Origin: Segniliparus rugosus ATCC BAA-974
GTDB lineage: Bacteria > Actinomycetota > Actinomycetes > Mycobacteriales > Mycobacteriaceae
NCBI RefSeq assembly: GCF_000185725.2
Contig: NZ_KI391953.1
Span: 860,750-924,749 of the forward strand
Reading direction: 5' to 3'
Length of the DNA: 64,000 nucleotides
Below, piece after piece: positions 17,126 to 25,126 of this stretch. The first letter of the stretch is position 1; each line of letters opens with the position of its first letter. Under the pieces are notes generated by a model that worked only from the letters and a program-made list of their open reading frames with translations, was not told the origin of the DNA and made no database searches. A program made the position numbers and the translations under genes.

Positions 17126-17169
17126 AACGGTTGTGGCCCCGCCTGGAACCAGGCGGGGCCACAACCGTT
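17126..17169 (-). terminator. 21-bp hairpin after ino1
   Basis: The arms at 17126-17146 and 17149-17169 pair perfectly over 21 bases, leaving 2 bases between, so the innermost pairs must open to form the loop. It lies 7 bases beyond the ino1 stop and probably ends the padR-ino1 transcript. It shares its outer stem sequence with the hairpin at 16950; the inner bases differ. Confidence 0.8.
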
Positions 17170-17176
17170 ACGCGTC

Positions 17177-18271
17177 TTATTCGCCGGAGATGAAGGTCTC
17201 CAGCTGGGCGCGGGCGATGTCGTCGGGCAGCTGGCGCGGGGGGGACTTCATGAGGTACGCGCTGGCCGGGTAGACCGGTCCGCCGATGCCTCGGTCGAGG
17301 GCGATCTTCGCCGCGCGCACCGCGTCGATGATGATGCCCGCAGAGTTCGGGGAGTCCCAGACCTCCAGCTTGTACTCCAGGTTGAGCGGCACGTCGCCGA
17401 AGGCGCGGCCTTCAAGACGCACGTAGGCCCACTTGCGGTCGTCGAGCCACTCGACGTAGTCGGATGGGCCGATGTGGACGTTGCGGTCGTAGATCTTGCC
17501 CGCCAGCGAGCCCTGCAGGTTGCTGGTGACGGCCTGGGTCTTGGAGACCTTCTTGGACTCCAAGCGCTCGCGTTCGAGCATGTTCTTGAAGTCCATGTTG
17601 CCGCCGACGTTGAGCTGGTAGGTGCGGTCGAGCACGACGCCCCGGTCCTCGAAGAGCTTGGCCATCACGCGGTGGGTGATGGTGGCTCCGACCTGGCTCT
17701 TGATGTCGTCGCCGACGATCGGCACGCCCGCCTTCTCGAACTTCGCGGCCCATTCGGGGTCGGAGGCGATGAAGACCGGCAGGGCGTTGACGAACGCGAC
17801 GCCCGCGTCGATGGCGCACTGGGCGTAGAAGCGGTCCGCGTCCTCGGAGCCCACCGGCAGGTAGGAGACCAGCACGTCGACTTTCGCGGCCTTGAGCGCG
17901 GCGACCACGTCCACCGCCTCGCCCGGAGCCTCTTCGATGGTCAGCTGGTAGTACTTGCCGAGGCCGTCGAGGGTGGGGCCGCGCAGGACCGGCACGTCCA
18001 GCGGGGGCACGTCGGCGATCTTGATGGTGTTGTTCTGGCTGGCGAAGATCGCCTCGGAGAGGTCGAAGCCGACCTTCTTCGCGTCCACGTCGAACGCGGT
18101 CACGAATTTCACGTCGCGCACGTGGTAAGGGCCGAAGCGCACGTGCATCAGACCGGGAACGGTCGCGCTCTCGTCGGCGTCCTTGTAGTACTGCACGCCT
18201 TGGACCAGCGATGCGGCGCAGTTGCCGACACCGACGATGGCGACGCGGACTTCGTTCACGTTGTCAGTCAT
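17177..18271 (-). CDS. ino1: Myo-inositol-3-phosphate synthase
   Basis: The enzyme makes inositol-3-phosphate from glucose-6-phosphate with NAD. This is the first step towards phosphatidylinositol, mannosides and mycothiol in actinobacteria. The 364-residue product matches M. tuberculosis Rv0046c in length, with the NAD motif [12 protein letters not shown] at the N-terminus, the conserved [12 protein letters not shown], and the catalytic lysine region [10 protein letters not shown]. The start overlaps the padR stop by 4 bases, so the two are co-translated. The order ino1-padR and the divergent DUF5318 gene are as in mycobacteria. Confidence 0.95.
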   Translation of the reverse strand: MTDNVNEVRVAIVGVGNCAASLVQGVQYYKDADESATVPGLMHVRFGPYHVRDVKFVTAFDVDAKKVGFDLSEAIFASQNNTIKIADVPPLDVPVLRGPTLDGLGKYYQLTIEEAPGEAVDVVAALKAAKVDVLVSYLPVGSEDADRFYAQCAIDAGVAFVNALPVFIASDPEWAAKFEKAGVPIVGDDIKSQVGATITHRVMAKLFEDRGVVLDRTYQLNVGGNMDFKNMLERERLESKKVSKTQAVTSNLQGSLAGKIYDRNVHIGPSDYVEWLDDRKWAYVRLEGRAFGDVPLNLEYKLEVWDSPNSAGIIIDAVRAAKIALDRGIGGPVYPASAYLMKSPPRQLPDDIARAQLETFISGE

Positions 18272-18840
18272 GATTGGTGGCTTTCTCCTCGGATCTCAGC
18301 GGCGATGAGCTCGTTGAGCCATCCCACTTCGCGTTCAGTGGACTCCAGCGCCAGCTGTTGCAGCTGAGCACTGTACCGGCGCAGGCCGGCGCTGGCTTTC
18401 GCCAAGGTCTCGCGCAAGGTGTCGCGTCGCTGCTCCACCTGCCTGCGACGGCCTTCGAGGATGCGCATGCGCACCTCCGGTGCGGTGAAGCGGAAAAACG
18501 CCAACCGCAGGCCGAAGCCGTCGTCTGTGTAGTTCCGGGGTCCGGTGTCGCTCACCAGCTCGATGAAGCGCTCCCGCCCTTCCGGGGTGATCTCGTAAAC
18601 CCGCTTGGCCCGTTTGGTGCCCACCGGGGCTGCGTTCGCCCTGGTGCTGCGGGCTGCGGGCGGCGGTCCGCCGTCCGCCGAGTAGATCAAACGCTCCGTT
18701 TCGAGGTGCCGCAACGCCGGGTACAGCGACCCGTACGAGAAGGCGCGGAACGGGCCCAGCAGGTCCTTGAGCTGCTTGCGCAGGTCGTAGCCGTGCATGG
18801 GGGAGTCATGGAGCAATCCGAGGATCGCCATCTCCAGCAT
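18268..18840 (-). CDS. PadR-family transcriptional regulator (Rv0047c-like)
   Basis: The 190-residue product has a PadR winged helix at residues 1-100 ([18 protein letters not shown], then [12 protein letters not shown]) with an insert before [12 protein letters not shown], and a C-terminal Vir-like helical domain for dimerisation. It is the first gene of a padR-ino1 operon with a 4-base overlap. A perfect inverted repeat 63 bases upstream is the likely operator, so it probably controls itself and inositol synthesis. The inducer is unknown. Confidence 0.88.
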   Translation of the reverse strand: MLEMAILGLLHDSPMHGYDLRKQLKDLLGPFRAFSYGSLYPALRHLETERLIYSADGGPPPAARSTRANAAPVGTKRAKRVYEITPEGRERFIELVSDTGPRNYTDDGFGLRLAFFRFTAPEVRMRILEGRRRQVEQRRDTLRETLAKASAGLRRYSAQLQQLALESTEREVGWLNELIAAEIRGESHQS

Positions 18841-18902
18841 GCCCGAACCCTTCCGTTGTCTCGTTTCGTCTGTCTCGTTCCGTCGGTTTGACCCATCCCG
18901 AT

Positions 18903-18923
18903 GCTATATCGCGCCGATATAGC
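18903..18923. promoter_or_regulatory. padR operator: Perfect inverted repeat, likely PadR operator
   Basis: GCTATATCG (18903-18911), spacer CGC, CGATATAGC (18915-18923): a perfect 9+3+9 palindrome, AT-rich in a GC-rich surrounding. It lies between the PadR start at 18840 and the plus-strand secreted gene at 19062. PadR proteins commonly bind such AT-rich dyads; the specific binding is inference. Confidence 0.65.
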
Positions 18924-19061
18924 TGTCAATCGGGCTTGTCATCAGAAGTTCACCTGAAACATGGCGAAGCGCGCACCTTTGCTCAGCTGCCGGACAGCGA
19001 CGAGGGCGAAGCTCCCATCTGACAGATTCTGTGAAACATATTGGAAACATAGGGGGCTTTC

Positions 19062-19436
19062 ATGCAGATCAAACTCGCCGCAGGACTCGCGGCCGCAGCA
19101 GCGCTCTTCCCGCCGTCCCCTGCCAGCGCGGAGGAATGGTGCCCGGGGGAGCCGTGGCGCCTGGAATGGGGCGTCAATGTCGACTTCGAGACCTGCCACG
19201 GCACGCCGTCCCTGAACAACCACGGCTTGGACGGCGGGAACGGGGCCATGTTCGGCGACGACCTGCACGACCGCGAGAGCAACCATGTCGACCAGGCCGG
19301 AGTCAGCACCGGCAACGCCCGGACCCATGGGGGCAATCAAGAGGGCGGCGGCGCGTCGGCGAACACGAACGGCACCACGACTGGCTCCGTCGGCGGCAAT
19401 CAGGCGGGCAGCGCGGGCGGCTCCCCTCGCACCTGA
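19062..19436 (+). CDS. Small secreted protein with WCPG...WGxN...CH motif (copy 2)
   Basis: The 124-residue product has a signal peptide ending at ASA, followed at once by EEWCPG. The motif W-C-P-G-x2-W-x3-W-G-x-N-x5-C-H is intact. The C-terminal half is low complexity, rich in Gly, Asn, Thr and Ser (GGNQxGG units). It is divergent from padR. The family's function is unknown. Confidence 0.75.
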   Translation: MQIKLAAGLAAAAALFPPSPASAEEWCPGEPWRLEWGVNVDFETCHGTPSLNNHGLDGGNGAMFGDDLHDRESNHVDQAGVSTGNARTHGGNQEGGGASANTNGTTTGSVGGNQAGSAGGSPRT

Positions 19437-19578
19437 GGTTCGACGGACAGGAATCGCCCAGGATCCTGGCGCCAAGCGCACTGCCGAATCTTAGTGCGCG
19501 CCTAAGTTTTCGAGCCTAGCCTGGTGTTCTCCGCGTATGAGCGGAGACACCGCATCGCTACTCGTAAGGAGACCTGCC

Positions 19579-20124
19579 ATGACTGAACCGCCCGAATCCC
19601 CCGAACCGCAGGAAAAACCCTCGGCGGGGACGATCACCCATGTGACCACGAATTTGCCGCAATCGAACATCGGTTGGGCAGTGGCTTCGGTGGTCTTCTT
19701 CTGGCCGCTCGCGTTCAGCGCGTTCGCGAACGCCTGGAAGGTGTACCCGCTGTGGTCGGCGGGCGACACGGAAGGAGCCGAACGGGCGGCGGCCAAGGCC
19801 AAACTGCTCGGGAAGATCTCGCTGCTGGTCGGCCTGGTCCTCATCTTCTTGCTCGTCGCGCTCCGGATCGCGGCCTTCTGGTTCTGCCACCGCCACGGCG
19901 GCGGCTGGGGGCACCACCACGGCGGCTGGGGCCACGGCGATTGGGGCCATGGCGACCACGACCGGGGCGATTGGGGCCATGACGGCTGGGACCGAGGCGA
20001 CCACGGCCGCTGGGGCGCTGACGGCCCGGCGCAGCCCGCTCCTCCCGAGCGGCCCTTGCCGCCCGCGCAGCCCGCTCCTCCTGAGCGGCCCTTCTCGCCC
20101 GCGCCGCCCCCTCCGAGGATGTGA
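19579..20124 (+). CDS. CD225/dispanin-family membrane protein
   Basis: The ATG at 19579 has AAGGAG 7 bases upstream; an in-frame ATG at 19537 lacks a site. The 181-residue product has the dispanin signature: NLPQSNIGWAVASVVFFWP, a first membrane segment, an AFANAWKVYPLW loop with small acidic and basic residues, then a second membrane segment. The tail is unusual: a His/Gly/Asp/Trp-rich stretch that may bind metal, then two copies of PAQPAPPERP. Bacterial dispanins are common in actinobacteria but poorly understood. Confidence 0.8.
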   Translation: MTEPPESPEPQEKPSAGTITHVTTNLPQSNIGWAVASVVFFWPLAFSAFANAWKVYPLWSAGDTEGAERAAAKAKLLGKISLLVGLVLIFLLVALRIAAFWFCHRHGGGWGHHHGGWGHGDWGHGDHDRGDWGHDGWDRGDHGRWGADGPAQPAPPERPLPPAQPAPPERPFSPAPPPPRM

Positions 20125-20206
20125 GCAAGGCCGGGCGACCATGAGGGAGGACCCCCGATGGCGAAGGGCTCCGACGCGATCGGGGGTTTTCCCCTACCCT
20201 GGAGAG

Positions 20207-20617
20207 ATGCGTTCGCCCGTCCAGCCCCAACAGCACGTCGTGGAGTACGGCCTCCAACGGCGCGCCCGGCTTGCCGACTATCAGGCGGGCATGGTGGCTC
20301 GGGAGGAGATTTGCGACGCGGACCGCTTCCTGCTGCTGGCCGCGAAATTCCACGGCCAGCCGAGCGCGACGCTCTGCCCGGTCTGCGGCAAGGAGCGGCT
20401 GACCCACGTGTCCTGGGTGTACGGGGACGCGCTCGGCCCGGCTTCGGGCTCCGCTCGGGGCGAGCACGAGATCGCGCAGCTCTCCTTGGCGCGGGGCGAG
20501 TTCACAGTGCACGTCGTCGAGGTCTGCCGGGGCTGCTCGTGGAACTTCCTCATCCGCTCCTACGTCATCGGCGTCCCGAAGGCGAGGGCGAAGAGCAAAC
20601 GAGGCGCCTCGCGGTAG
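20207..20617 (+). CDS. DUF5318-family protein (Rv0049-like)
   Basis: The 136-residue product starts at an ATG just after GGAGAG and matches Rv0049 in size and in position between padR-ino1 and the GT87 gene. It has a zinc-ribbon-like pattern: CPVCGKERLTHVSWVYG and, 50 residues later, CRGCSWNFL. A YGLQRRARLADYQAG helix near the N-terminus is also typical. It is cytosolic, with unknown function. In M. tuberculosis the next gene is ponA1; here it is a small secreted gene. Confidence 0.85.
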   Translation: MRSPVQPQQHVVEYGLQRRARLADYQAGMVAREEICDADRFLLLAAKFHGQPSATLCPVCGKERLTHVSWVYGDALGPASGSARGEHEIAQLSLARGEFTVHVVEVCRGCSWNFLIRSYVIGVPKARAKSKRGASR

Positions 20618-20697
20618 CGTCGCGCATTCGAGATCCGCGCGGAGCCCAACTCGAATCGAGTATGGAGCCGCGCCGCGTCGGCACGCGTTGGGAGGGG

Positions 20698-21042
20698 ATG
20701 GGAATCGTGCGTTCGGCCCTCGGCTCCGCTTGCCTCGTCGCGTCCTGCGCCGCGCTGGCCGCGCTCTGCGCCCCCGCCCTCGCCGCGCCCGAGGACGGGC
20801 AATGGTGCCCAGGCCAGCCGTGGCGGCTGGACTGGGGCGTCAACTGGGACGCCGAGCACTGCCACGGCTTCGTGAAACCGGGCGAAGCCGACACCGATCT
20901 GCACGGGGGCGCCACCGTCGACCCCAACCCCCCGTCCGGCTACCCGCCGGGGCAGTACCCGCCGAACTACAACTGGGGCGAGCACTACCCCTACAACACC
21001 AGCCCGTACGGCGATTCGCGGAAATGGGGACAGCACAATTGA
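20698..21042 (+). CDS. Small secreted protein with WCPG...WGxN...CH motif (copy 3)
   Basis: The ATG at 20698 is preceded by GGAGGGG; an ATG 36 bases upstream lacks a site. The 114-residue product has a signal peptide ending at ALA, then GQWCPG and the full spaced motif. The C-terminal part is rich in Pro, Tyr, Gly and Asn (PSGYPPGQYPPNYNWGEHYP). A matching PDGQYPPDYDWSEEY is in copy 4, so copies 3 and 4 are the closest pair and probably arose by tandem duplication. Confidence 0.75.
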   Translation: MGIVRSALGSACLVASCAALAALCAPALAAPEDGQWCPGQPWRLDWGVNWDAEHCHGFVKPGEADTDLHGGATVDPNPPSGYPPGQYPPNYNWGEHYPYNTSPYGDSRKWGQHN

Positions 21043-21075
21043 CGGCCCCGGCGCGCGCGTGGGGATCGCGGCATC

Positions 21076-21138
21076 GCGCCATGATCGGCTGTGGCGCCGC
21101 GCCATGATCGGCTGTGGCGCCGCGCCATGATCGGCTGT
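21076..21138 (+). repeat. 23-bp tandem repeat, 2.7 copies
   Basis: Units at 21076-21098 and 21099-21121 are identical, and the first 17 bases recur at 21122-21138. The unit contains GCGCCATGATCGGCTGT. It lies between copies 3 and 4 of the secreted gene family. Confidence 0.85.
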
Positions 21139-21208
21139 AACATGGTGAAGGGCGCAATCGTTGCGCCTGATCGGCAGCGATACCTTCTATGAAAGCGGGA
21201 CGCATTCC

Positions 21209-21541
21209 ATGAAAACCATCGTCGCGGCGCTCTTCGCGACCGCCCTTTCGGGGGCCGCGCTCGCCGCCCCGTCTTCGGCGCTCGCCGCTCCTCTCCCGGC
21301 AGGCCAGAACGACAGGCATTGGTGTCCTGGCGAGGAGTGGAACGAGGAATGGGGCGTCAACGAGCAGCCGAACCGTTGTCACGATGTCGACCTGGACGAC
21401 GACGACGCGGGCCTGGACCCCGGTGTTCCAGATCCTGACCTCGGCACCGGCTTGCCCCGCCAGCACCCGGACGGGCAGTACCCGCCCGACTACGACTGGA
21501 GCGAAGAGTACGGCGACAACCACGGCGGCCGTCACGGGTGA
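21209..21541 (+). CDS. Small secreted protein with WCPG...WGxN...CH motif (copy 4)
   Basis: The 110-residue product has a signal peptide ending at ALA and the complete motif beginning RHWCPGEEW. An acidic Asp run follows (DLDDDDAGLD), then the PDGQYPPDYDW segment shared with copy 3. GTG 21564 of the GT87 gene follows by 22 bases. A longer in-frame start at 21161 would push the signal peptide inside, so 21209 is preferred. Confidence 0.75.
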   Translation: MKTIVAALFATALSGAALAAPSSALAAPLPAGQNDRHWCPGEEWNEEWGVNEQPNRCHDVDLDDDDAGLDPGVPDPDLGTGLPRQHPDGQYPPDYDWSEEYGDNHGGRHG

Positions 21542-21563
21542 TCGCGGCTTATAGAGTGGCGGG

Positions 21564-23060
21564 GTGACCGCAACTCCCGCCATCGGCCCTTCGGCCCAGG
21601 TCGACGACGCGTCGTTGTCCGGCCGCGTCCTCCCGACCTGGGAGAGCGGCGGCTTCTTCCAACTCTCCCGTTGGGCAGGAGGGCCGTTCGGCGAGCACGG
21701 CACGGTCGGCAGGCAGTCGTTCTTCACCCCGCTGCGGGTGCTGCTCTTCCTCGCCGTGGTCGGGCTGATCCTCGGGTTCGGCTCGAAAACCCCCTGCCTC
21801 GAGCAGCATGAGACCAAGCCCGGCCAGTTCGAAGTGCTGTGGGGCGACCACAACGAGTACGCAAGGGCCTGTTACACCGACATCGTGCCGCTCTACGGCT
21901 CGGAAGGGTTCGACAAGGGCTCCGTGCCCTACCGCGACCGCCGGCCGGACGGGCACTGGATGGAATACCCGGTGCTGCTCGGCTCCTTCCAATACGCGGC
22001 GGCGGGCGCGGCGCACGCGTGGACGGCGGGGGCCGCGCACGGGGTTCTCCCGCCGCTCGCGCCCGCGCTGGTGTTTTTCTCGGTCTGCGCCTTGGCCATC
22101 GCGGCGGCCTGGCTCGCCGCGGTGTGGGCGAGCGCGAAGCTCGCGGGCGACCGGATCTGGGACGTGTGGCTCGTGGCGCTCAGCCCGGTGGTGTTCGTGC
22201 AGGCCTTCACGAACTTCGACGCGCTGGGCATCGCGTTCTTGATGTGCGCCCTGCTCGCGTGGCGAAAAAGCAGGCCGCTGCTGACGGGCCTGCTCGTGGG
22301 GGTCGGGGCGGCGATCAAGCTCTTCCCGGTCCTGCTCTTCTTCCCGCTCCTGCTGGTCGCTTGGCGGGAGCGGAGGCTGGCGGCCTGGGGCAAGGCGCTC
22401 GCGGCCGCGAGCGCGACGCTGCTGGCGGTGAACCTGCCGGTGGCGCTGTGGTACCCGGACGGCTGGGCCGAGTTCTTCACGTTCAACAAGGAGCGCTTCG
22501 CCCAGGAGGGCTCGCTCATCTACGTGGTCTTCGACTACGCGCGCGTCCTGCTGGAGCACGGCTCGGTCGGGCTGCTGCCTGCGGGCAAGGCGAACCTTCT
22601 CTCCCTCGGCGCGTTCGCGCTCTGCTGCGCCGGGATCGCCGTGCTCGGCCGTCGGGGCTCGCGAGCCGCGCCGACGCTCGAGCAGCTGACGTTCCTGACC
22701 GTCGCCGCCTTCCTGCTCACGAGCAAGGTGTGGAGCTCGCAGTACTCGCTCTGGCTGGTGCCGCTCGCGGTGCTCGCCCTCCCCAGGGTCTGGGCGCTGC
22801 TCAGCTGGATGGTCTTGGAGGCGCTGAACTGGTTCATGCGGGAGTGGTGGTTCTATCAGAGCTTCACCAACAGCGGGGACCCCACGGCGGAACGGCTGTA
22901 TCTGGTGCTGCTCGTGATGCGCGACGGGGCGTTGATCGCGATCTGCGCGGCGCTGGTCCAATCCCTTCGCCGCTCGGGTCGCGCGCGAGCCGAGGCCGAG
23001 GGCGCTCCCTCGGGGTTGGCGGCTTCTCCGGAGTTGGCAGAAGGGCCCGCCCTGGTCTAG
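21564..23060 (+). CDS. GT87-type mannosyltransferase-like membrane protein (Rv0051-like)
   Basis: The 498-residue product has 10-12 hydrophobic segments. After the first one comes an extracytoplasmic loop with DHNEYARACYTDIVPLYG, then DRRPDGHWMEYPVLLGSF, typical of the DUF2029/GT87 family, which transfers mannose from polyprenyl-phosphate-mannose outside the membrane. The mycobacterial gene at this place is Rv0051, directly before rpsF. GTG is the start; the open frame does not extend usefully upstream. The acceptor lipid or protein is not known. Confidence 0.82.
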   Translation: MTATPAIGPSAQVDDASLSGRVLPTWESGGFFQLSRWAGGPFGEHGTVGRQSFFTPLRVLLFLAVVGLILGFGSKTPCLEQHETKPGQFEVLWGDHNEYARACYTDIVPLYGSEGFDKGSVPYRDRRPDGHWMEYPVLLGSFQYAAAGAAHAWTAGAAHGVLPPLAPALVFFSVCALAIAAAWLAAVWASAKLAGDRIWDVWLVALSPVVFVQAFTNFDALGIAFLMCALLAWRKSRPLLTGLLVGVGAAIKLFPVLLFFPLLLVAWRERRLAAWGKALAAASATLLAVNLPVALWYPDGWAEFFTFNKERFAQEGSLIYVVFDYARVLLEHGSVGLLPAGKANLLSLGAFALCCAGIAVLGRRGSRAAPTLEQLTFLTVAAFLLTSKVWSSQYSLWLVPLAVLALPRVWALLSWMVLEALNWFMREWWFYQSFTNSGDPTAERLYLVLLVMRDGALIAICAALVQSLRRSGRARAEAEGAPSGLAASPELAEGPALV

Positions 23061-23091
23061 ACTGGCCGACCGAACACATGAGATTCTCCTG

Positions 23092-23128
23092 ACCCGGCCA
23101 TCCCCTGTTTCCTTTTGTCCGGCCGGGT
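23092..23128 (+). promoter_or_regulatory. Hairpin in the rpsF leader
   Basis: ACCCGGCC (23092-23099) pairs with GGCCGGGT (23121-23128) around a T/C-rich loop of 21 bases, 31 bases before the rpsF start. Many bacteria regulate rpsF through an S6:S18-binding leader hairpin; whether this is one cannot be settled by eye, and the S18 gene is not in this operon. Confidence 0.4.
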
Positions 23129-23159
23129 TCGTCTAGTCCGTAGGAGGTGATGGGGTTTC

Positions 23160-23447
23160 ATGCGTCAATACGAACTTATGCTCATCCTCGACCCGAACAT
23201 CGATGAGCGCACCGTCGCCCCGGCAGTGGACAAGCTGCTCGGCGTGGTCCGCGAAGAGGGCGGAGCCGTCGAGAAGGTCGACGTGTGGGGCCGTCGTCGG
23301 CTCGCGTACGAGATCGCCAAGAAAGGCGAGGGCATCTACGCCGTTGTGGACCTGAAGGCGCAGTCCTCGACTGTGTCCGAGCTGGACCGGCAGTTGCGCA
23401 TCAACGAGACCGTCCTGCGCGCCAAAGTGCTCCGCAAAGACAAGTAA
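23160..23447 (+). CDS. rpsF: 30S ribosomal protein S6
   Basis: The 95-residue product starts [16 protein letters not shown], and carries [24 protein letters not shown] split by one residue position from the usual S6 pattern; length and motifs are typical. S6 binds S18 on the small-subunit platform. A strong AGGAGG lies at 23142-23147, slightly far (about 12 bases) from the ATG. It heads the rpsF-ssb-rplI operon. Confidence 0.97.
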   Translation: MRQYELMLILDPNIDERTVAPAVDKLLGVVREEGGAVEKVDVWGRRRLAYEIAKKGEGIYAVVDLKAQSSTVSELDRQLRINETVLRAKVLRKDK

Positions 23448-23464
23448 CTCCCCAGGAGGGCGAT

Positions 23465-23962
23465 ATGGCAGGCGAGACCGTCATCACGGTGGTCGGCAAC
23501 TTGACGGCCGACCCGGAGCTGCGGTTCACCCCGACCGGCGCGGCCGTCGCGAACTTCACCGTCGCGTCGACGCCGAGGACCTTCGACCGTCAGAGCAACG
23601 AGTGGAAGGACGGCGAAGCGCTGTTCTTGCGCTGCAACATCTGGCGCGAGGCAGCCGAGAACGTGGCCGAGTCCCTCACCCGAGGCTCGCGGGTCATTGT
23701 GACGGGCAGGCTCAAACAGCGCTCGTACGAAACCCGCGAAGGCGAGAAGCGGACCGTCGTCGAGCTCGAGGTCGACGAGATCGGGCCGTCGCTGCGCTAC
23801 TCCACCGCGAAAGTGAACCGGGCCTCCCGAGGAGGCGGCGGCGGTGGCGGCGCCCGCTCCGGCGGTTACGGCAACGACGACCCCTGGGCCTCCGCGCCAG
23901 CCGGCGACGACTACCAGTCCTCTTCTTCTTCCCGTTCCGGCGACGACGAGCCGCCGTTCTAA
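23465..23962 (+). CDS. ssb: Single-stranded DNA-binding protein
   Basis: The 165-residue product has the OB fold at residues 1-115 ([20 protein letters not shown], then [19 protein letters not shown] and [15 protein letters not shown]), a Gly-rich linker and the acidic tip DDEPPF that binds partner proteins. It protects single-stranded DNA in replication and repair. The gene lies 17 bases after rpsF behind CAGGAGGG. In most bacteria rpsR follows ssb here; it does not in this window. Confidence 0.97.
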   Translation: MAGETVITVVGNLTADPELRFTPTGAAVANFTVASTPRTFDRQSNEWKDGEALFLRCNIWREAAENVAESLTRGSRVIVTGRLKQRSYETREGEKRTVVELEVDEIGPSLRYSTAKVNRASRGGGGGGGARSGGYGNDDPWASAPAGDDYQSSSSSRSGDDEPPF

Positions 23963-24046
23963 GCCAACCCTGTCGACGATTGCGACAGAGCCCAGCCGGT
24001 CGGCGACCGAGGCGGGGCACAGCGACCAAACATCGAGGAGCATGAC

Positions 24047-24502
24047 ATGCAGTTGATCTTGACGAAGAAAGTGACCGGCCTCGGAGCCCCCGGCGACCTT
24101 GTCGAGGTGAAAGAGGGCTACGCCCGGAACTTCCTGCTGCCCCGCAAGCTGGCGATCACCGGCACCGCGTCCGCGCAGAAGCAGGCCGAGACCATCAAGG
24201 CCGCCGAGGCGCAGCGCGACGCGAGGGCGAAGGCCCGCGCTGAGGAGCTCAAAGCGAAGCTCGCCGAGGTCGGCACGGTGGCCGTGCCCGCCCGCGCCGG
24301 CAACACCGGGAAGCTCTTCGGCTCCGTGACTTCGGCGCAGGTGGCCGCTGCGATCTCGGGCGCTGCTGGCGCGACGGTCGCGGCTGAGGCGGTGCAGGTC
24401 GCGGCGCATCAGATTCGTTCTCTCGGCCAGTACGAGGTGGAGGTCGATCTTGGGGCCGGTTTGGTCTCGAAGGTGAAGATCGCTATCACCGCCGCCAGCT
24501 GA
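24047..24502 (+). CDS. rplI: 50S ribosomal protein L9
   Basis: The 151-residue product has the N-terminal L9 signature (ILTKKVTGLGAPGDLVEV and YARNFLLPRKLA), a long helix rich in Lys, Glu and Ala, and the C-terminal RNA-binding domain with GKLFGSVTSAQVA. The ribosome binding site GAGGAG precedes the ATG. It lies 84 bases after ssb; that gap is too short for rpsR. Confidence 0.97.
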   Translation: MQLILTKKVTGLGAPGDLVEVKEGYARNFLLPRKLAITGTASAQKQAETIKAAEAQRDARAKARAEELKAKLAEVGTVAVPARAGNTGKLFGSVTSAQVAAAISGAAGATVAAEAVQVAAHQIRSLGQYEVEVDLGAGLVSKVKIAITAAS

Positions 24503-24510
24503 GCTGCGGG

Positions 24511-24912
24511 TCAGTCCCCGGAGTCGGGGGAGTCGGGGTTGGGGTTCTCGGAGCCGTTGACCGAGCAGCTCACGCCGAACGCGCCTCCCATGGCGCCCCG
24601 CGCCGCCGCCTCCGCGGCGGCGGCGGTCGGGCCCGAGCCGCTGCTCGACCGGGGCACCTGGATCGTGGTGGTCGTCATCGTCATGGTCGGCGTCCCGGAC
24701 CCGTAGCTCCAACCGGGGGCGGGCTGCGTCTGGGTGTCGTACCCGGTGCAGGTGGCGAAGTACGTCCCGGTGGCCGAGGCGGGCGCGGCCATGGCGAGCG
24801 CGCCGGCCCCGGCGAGCAGCAGGCCGAGAGCCGCGCTTGCCCGTCGTCGCCCGGCGCTGGGACGGCAAGTGTCGACGGTGGTAGGGCGTGCCTCGATCTG
24901 ATGGTTGTGCAT
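24511..24912 (-). CDS. Secreted protein of unknown function
   Basis: The 133-residue product has a twin-Arg-like RRRASA segment and a hydrophobic stretch ending at ASA, so it is probably secreted. The mature part starts TGTYFATCTGYDTQTQP, is rich in Thr and Ser, and has an AAAAEAAARGA helix and a second Cys region (FGVSCSVNG). No family is recognised. It converges on rplI, with 8 bases between stops. Confidence 0.55.
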   Translation of the reverse strand: MHNHQIEARPTTVDTCRPSAGRRRASAALGLLLAGAGALAMAAPASATGTYFATCTGYDTQTQPAPGWSYGSGTPTMTMTTTTIQVPRSSSGSGPTAAAAEAAARGAMGGAFGVSCSVNGSENPNPDSPDSGD

Positions 24913-25024
24913 ACCGTCACAGTACCGGTAGGCGGTTTGCCGCACGAGTCTGGGGGTGCGACAGGATTTCAATACCGAACAACATCGCAGTGGCGGGCTC
25001 AGACCCGCAGGCACTCGGCAGGCT

Positions 25025-25114
25025 TCACGAGTCGAAAGCTATCTTGCGGAATTCCTCGACCGGACGGTGGCCGAGCTTATGCTCGGCGGAGTCCGAGGCC
25101 GGCGAGGTCGGCAT
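25025..25114 (-). pseudogene. Duplicated C-terminal scrap of the GNAT gene
   Basis: On the minus strand, KLGHRPVEEFRKIAFDS and a stop mirror the end of the adjacent acetyltransferase (KLGYRPVERFSEIRFQRP). The 24 bases at 25055-25078 match 25160-25183 with one difference. No acetyltransferase core precedes it; an in-frame ATG at 25114 would give only 29 residues. Confidence 0.55.
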
Positions 25115-25126
25115 GCTCGCGGACGG

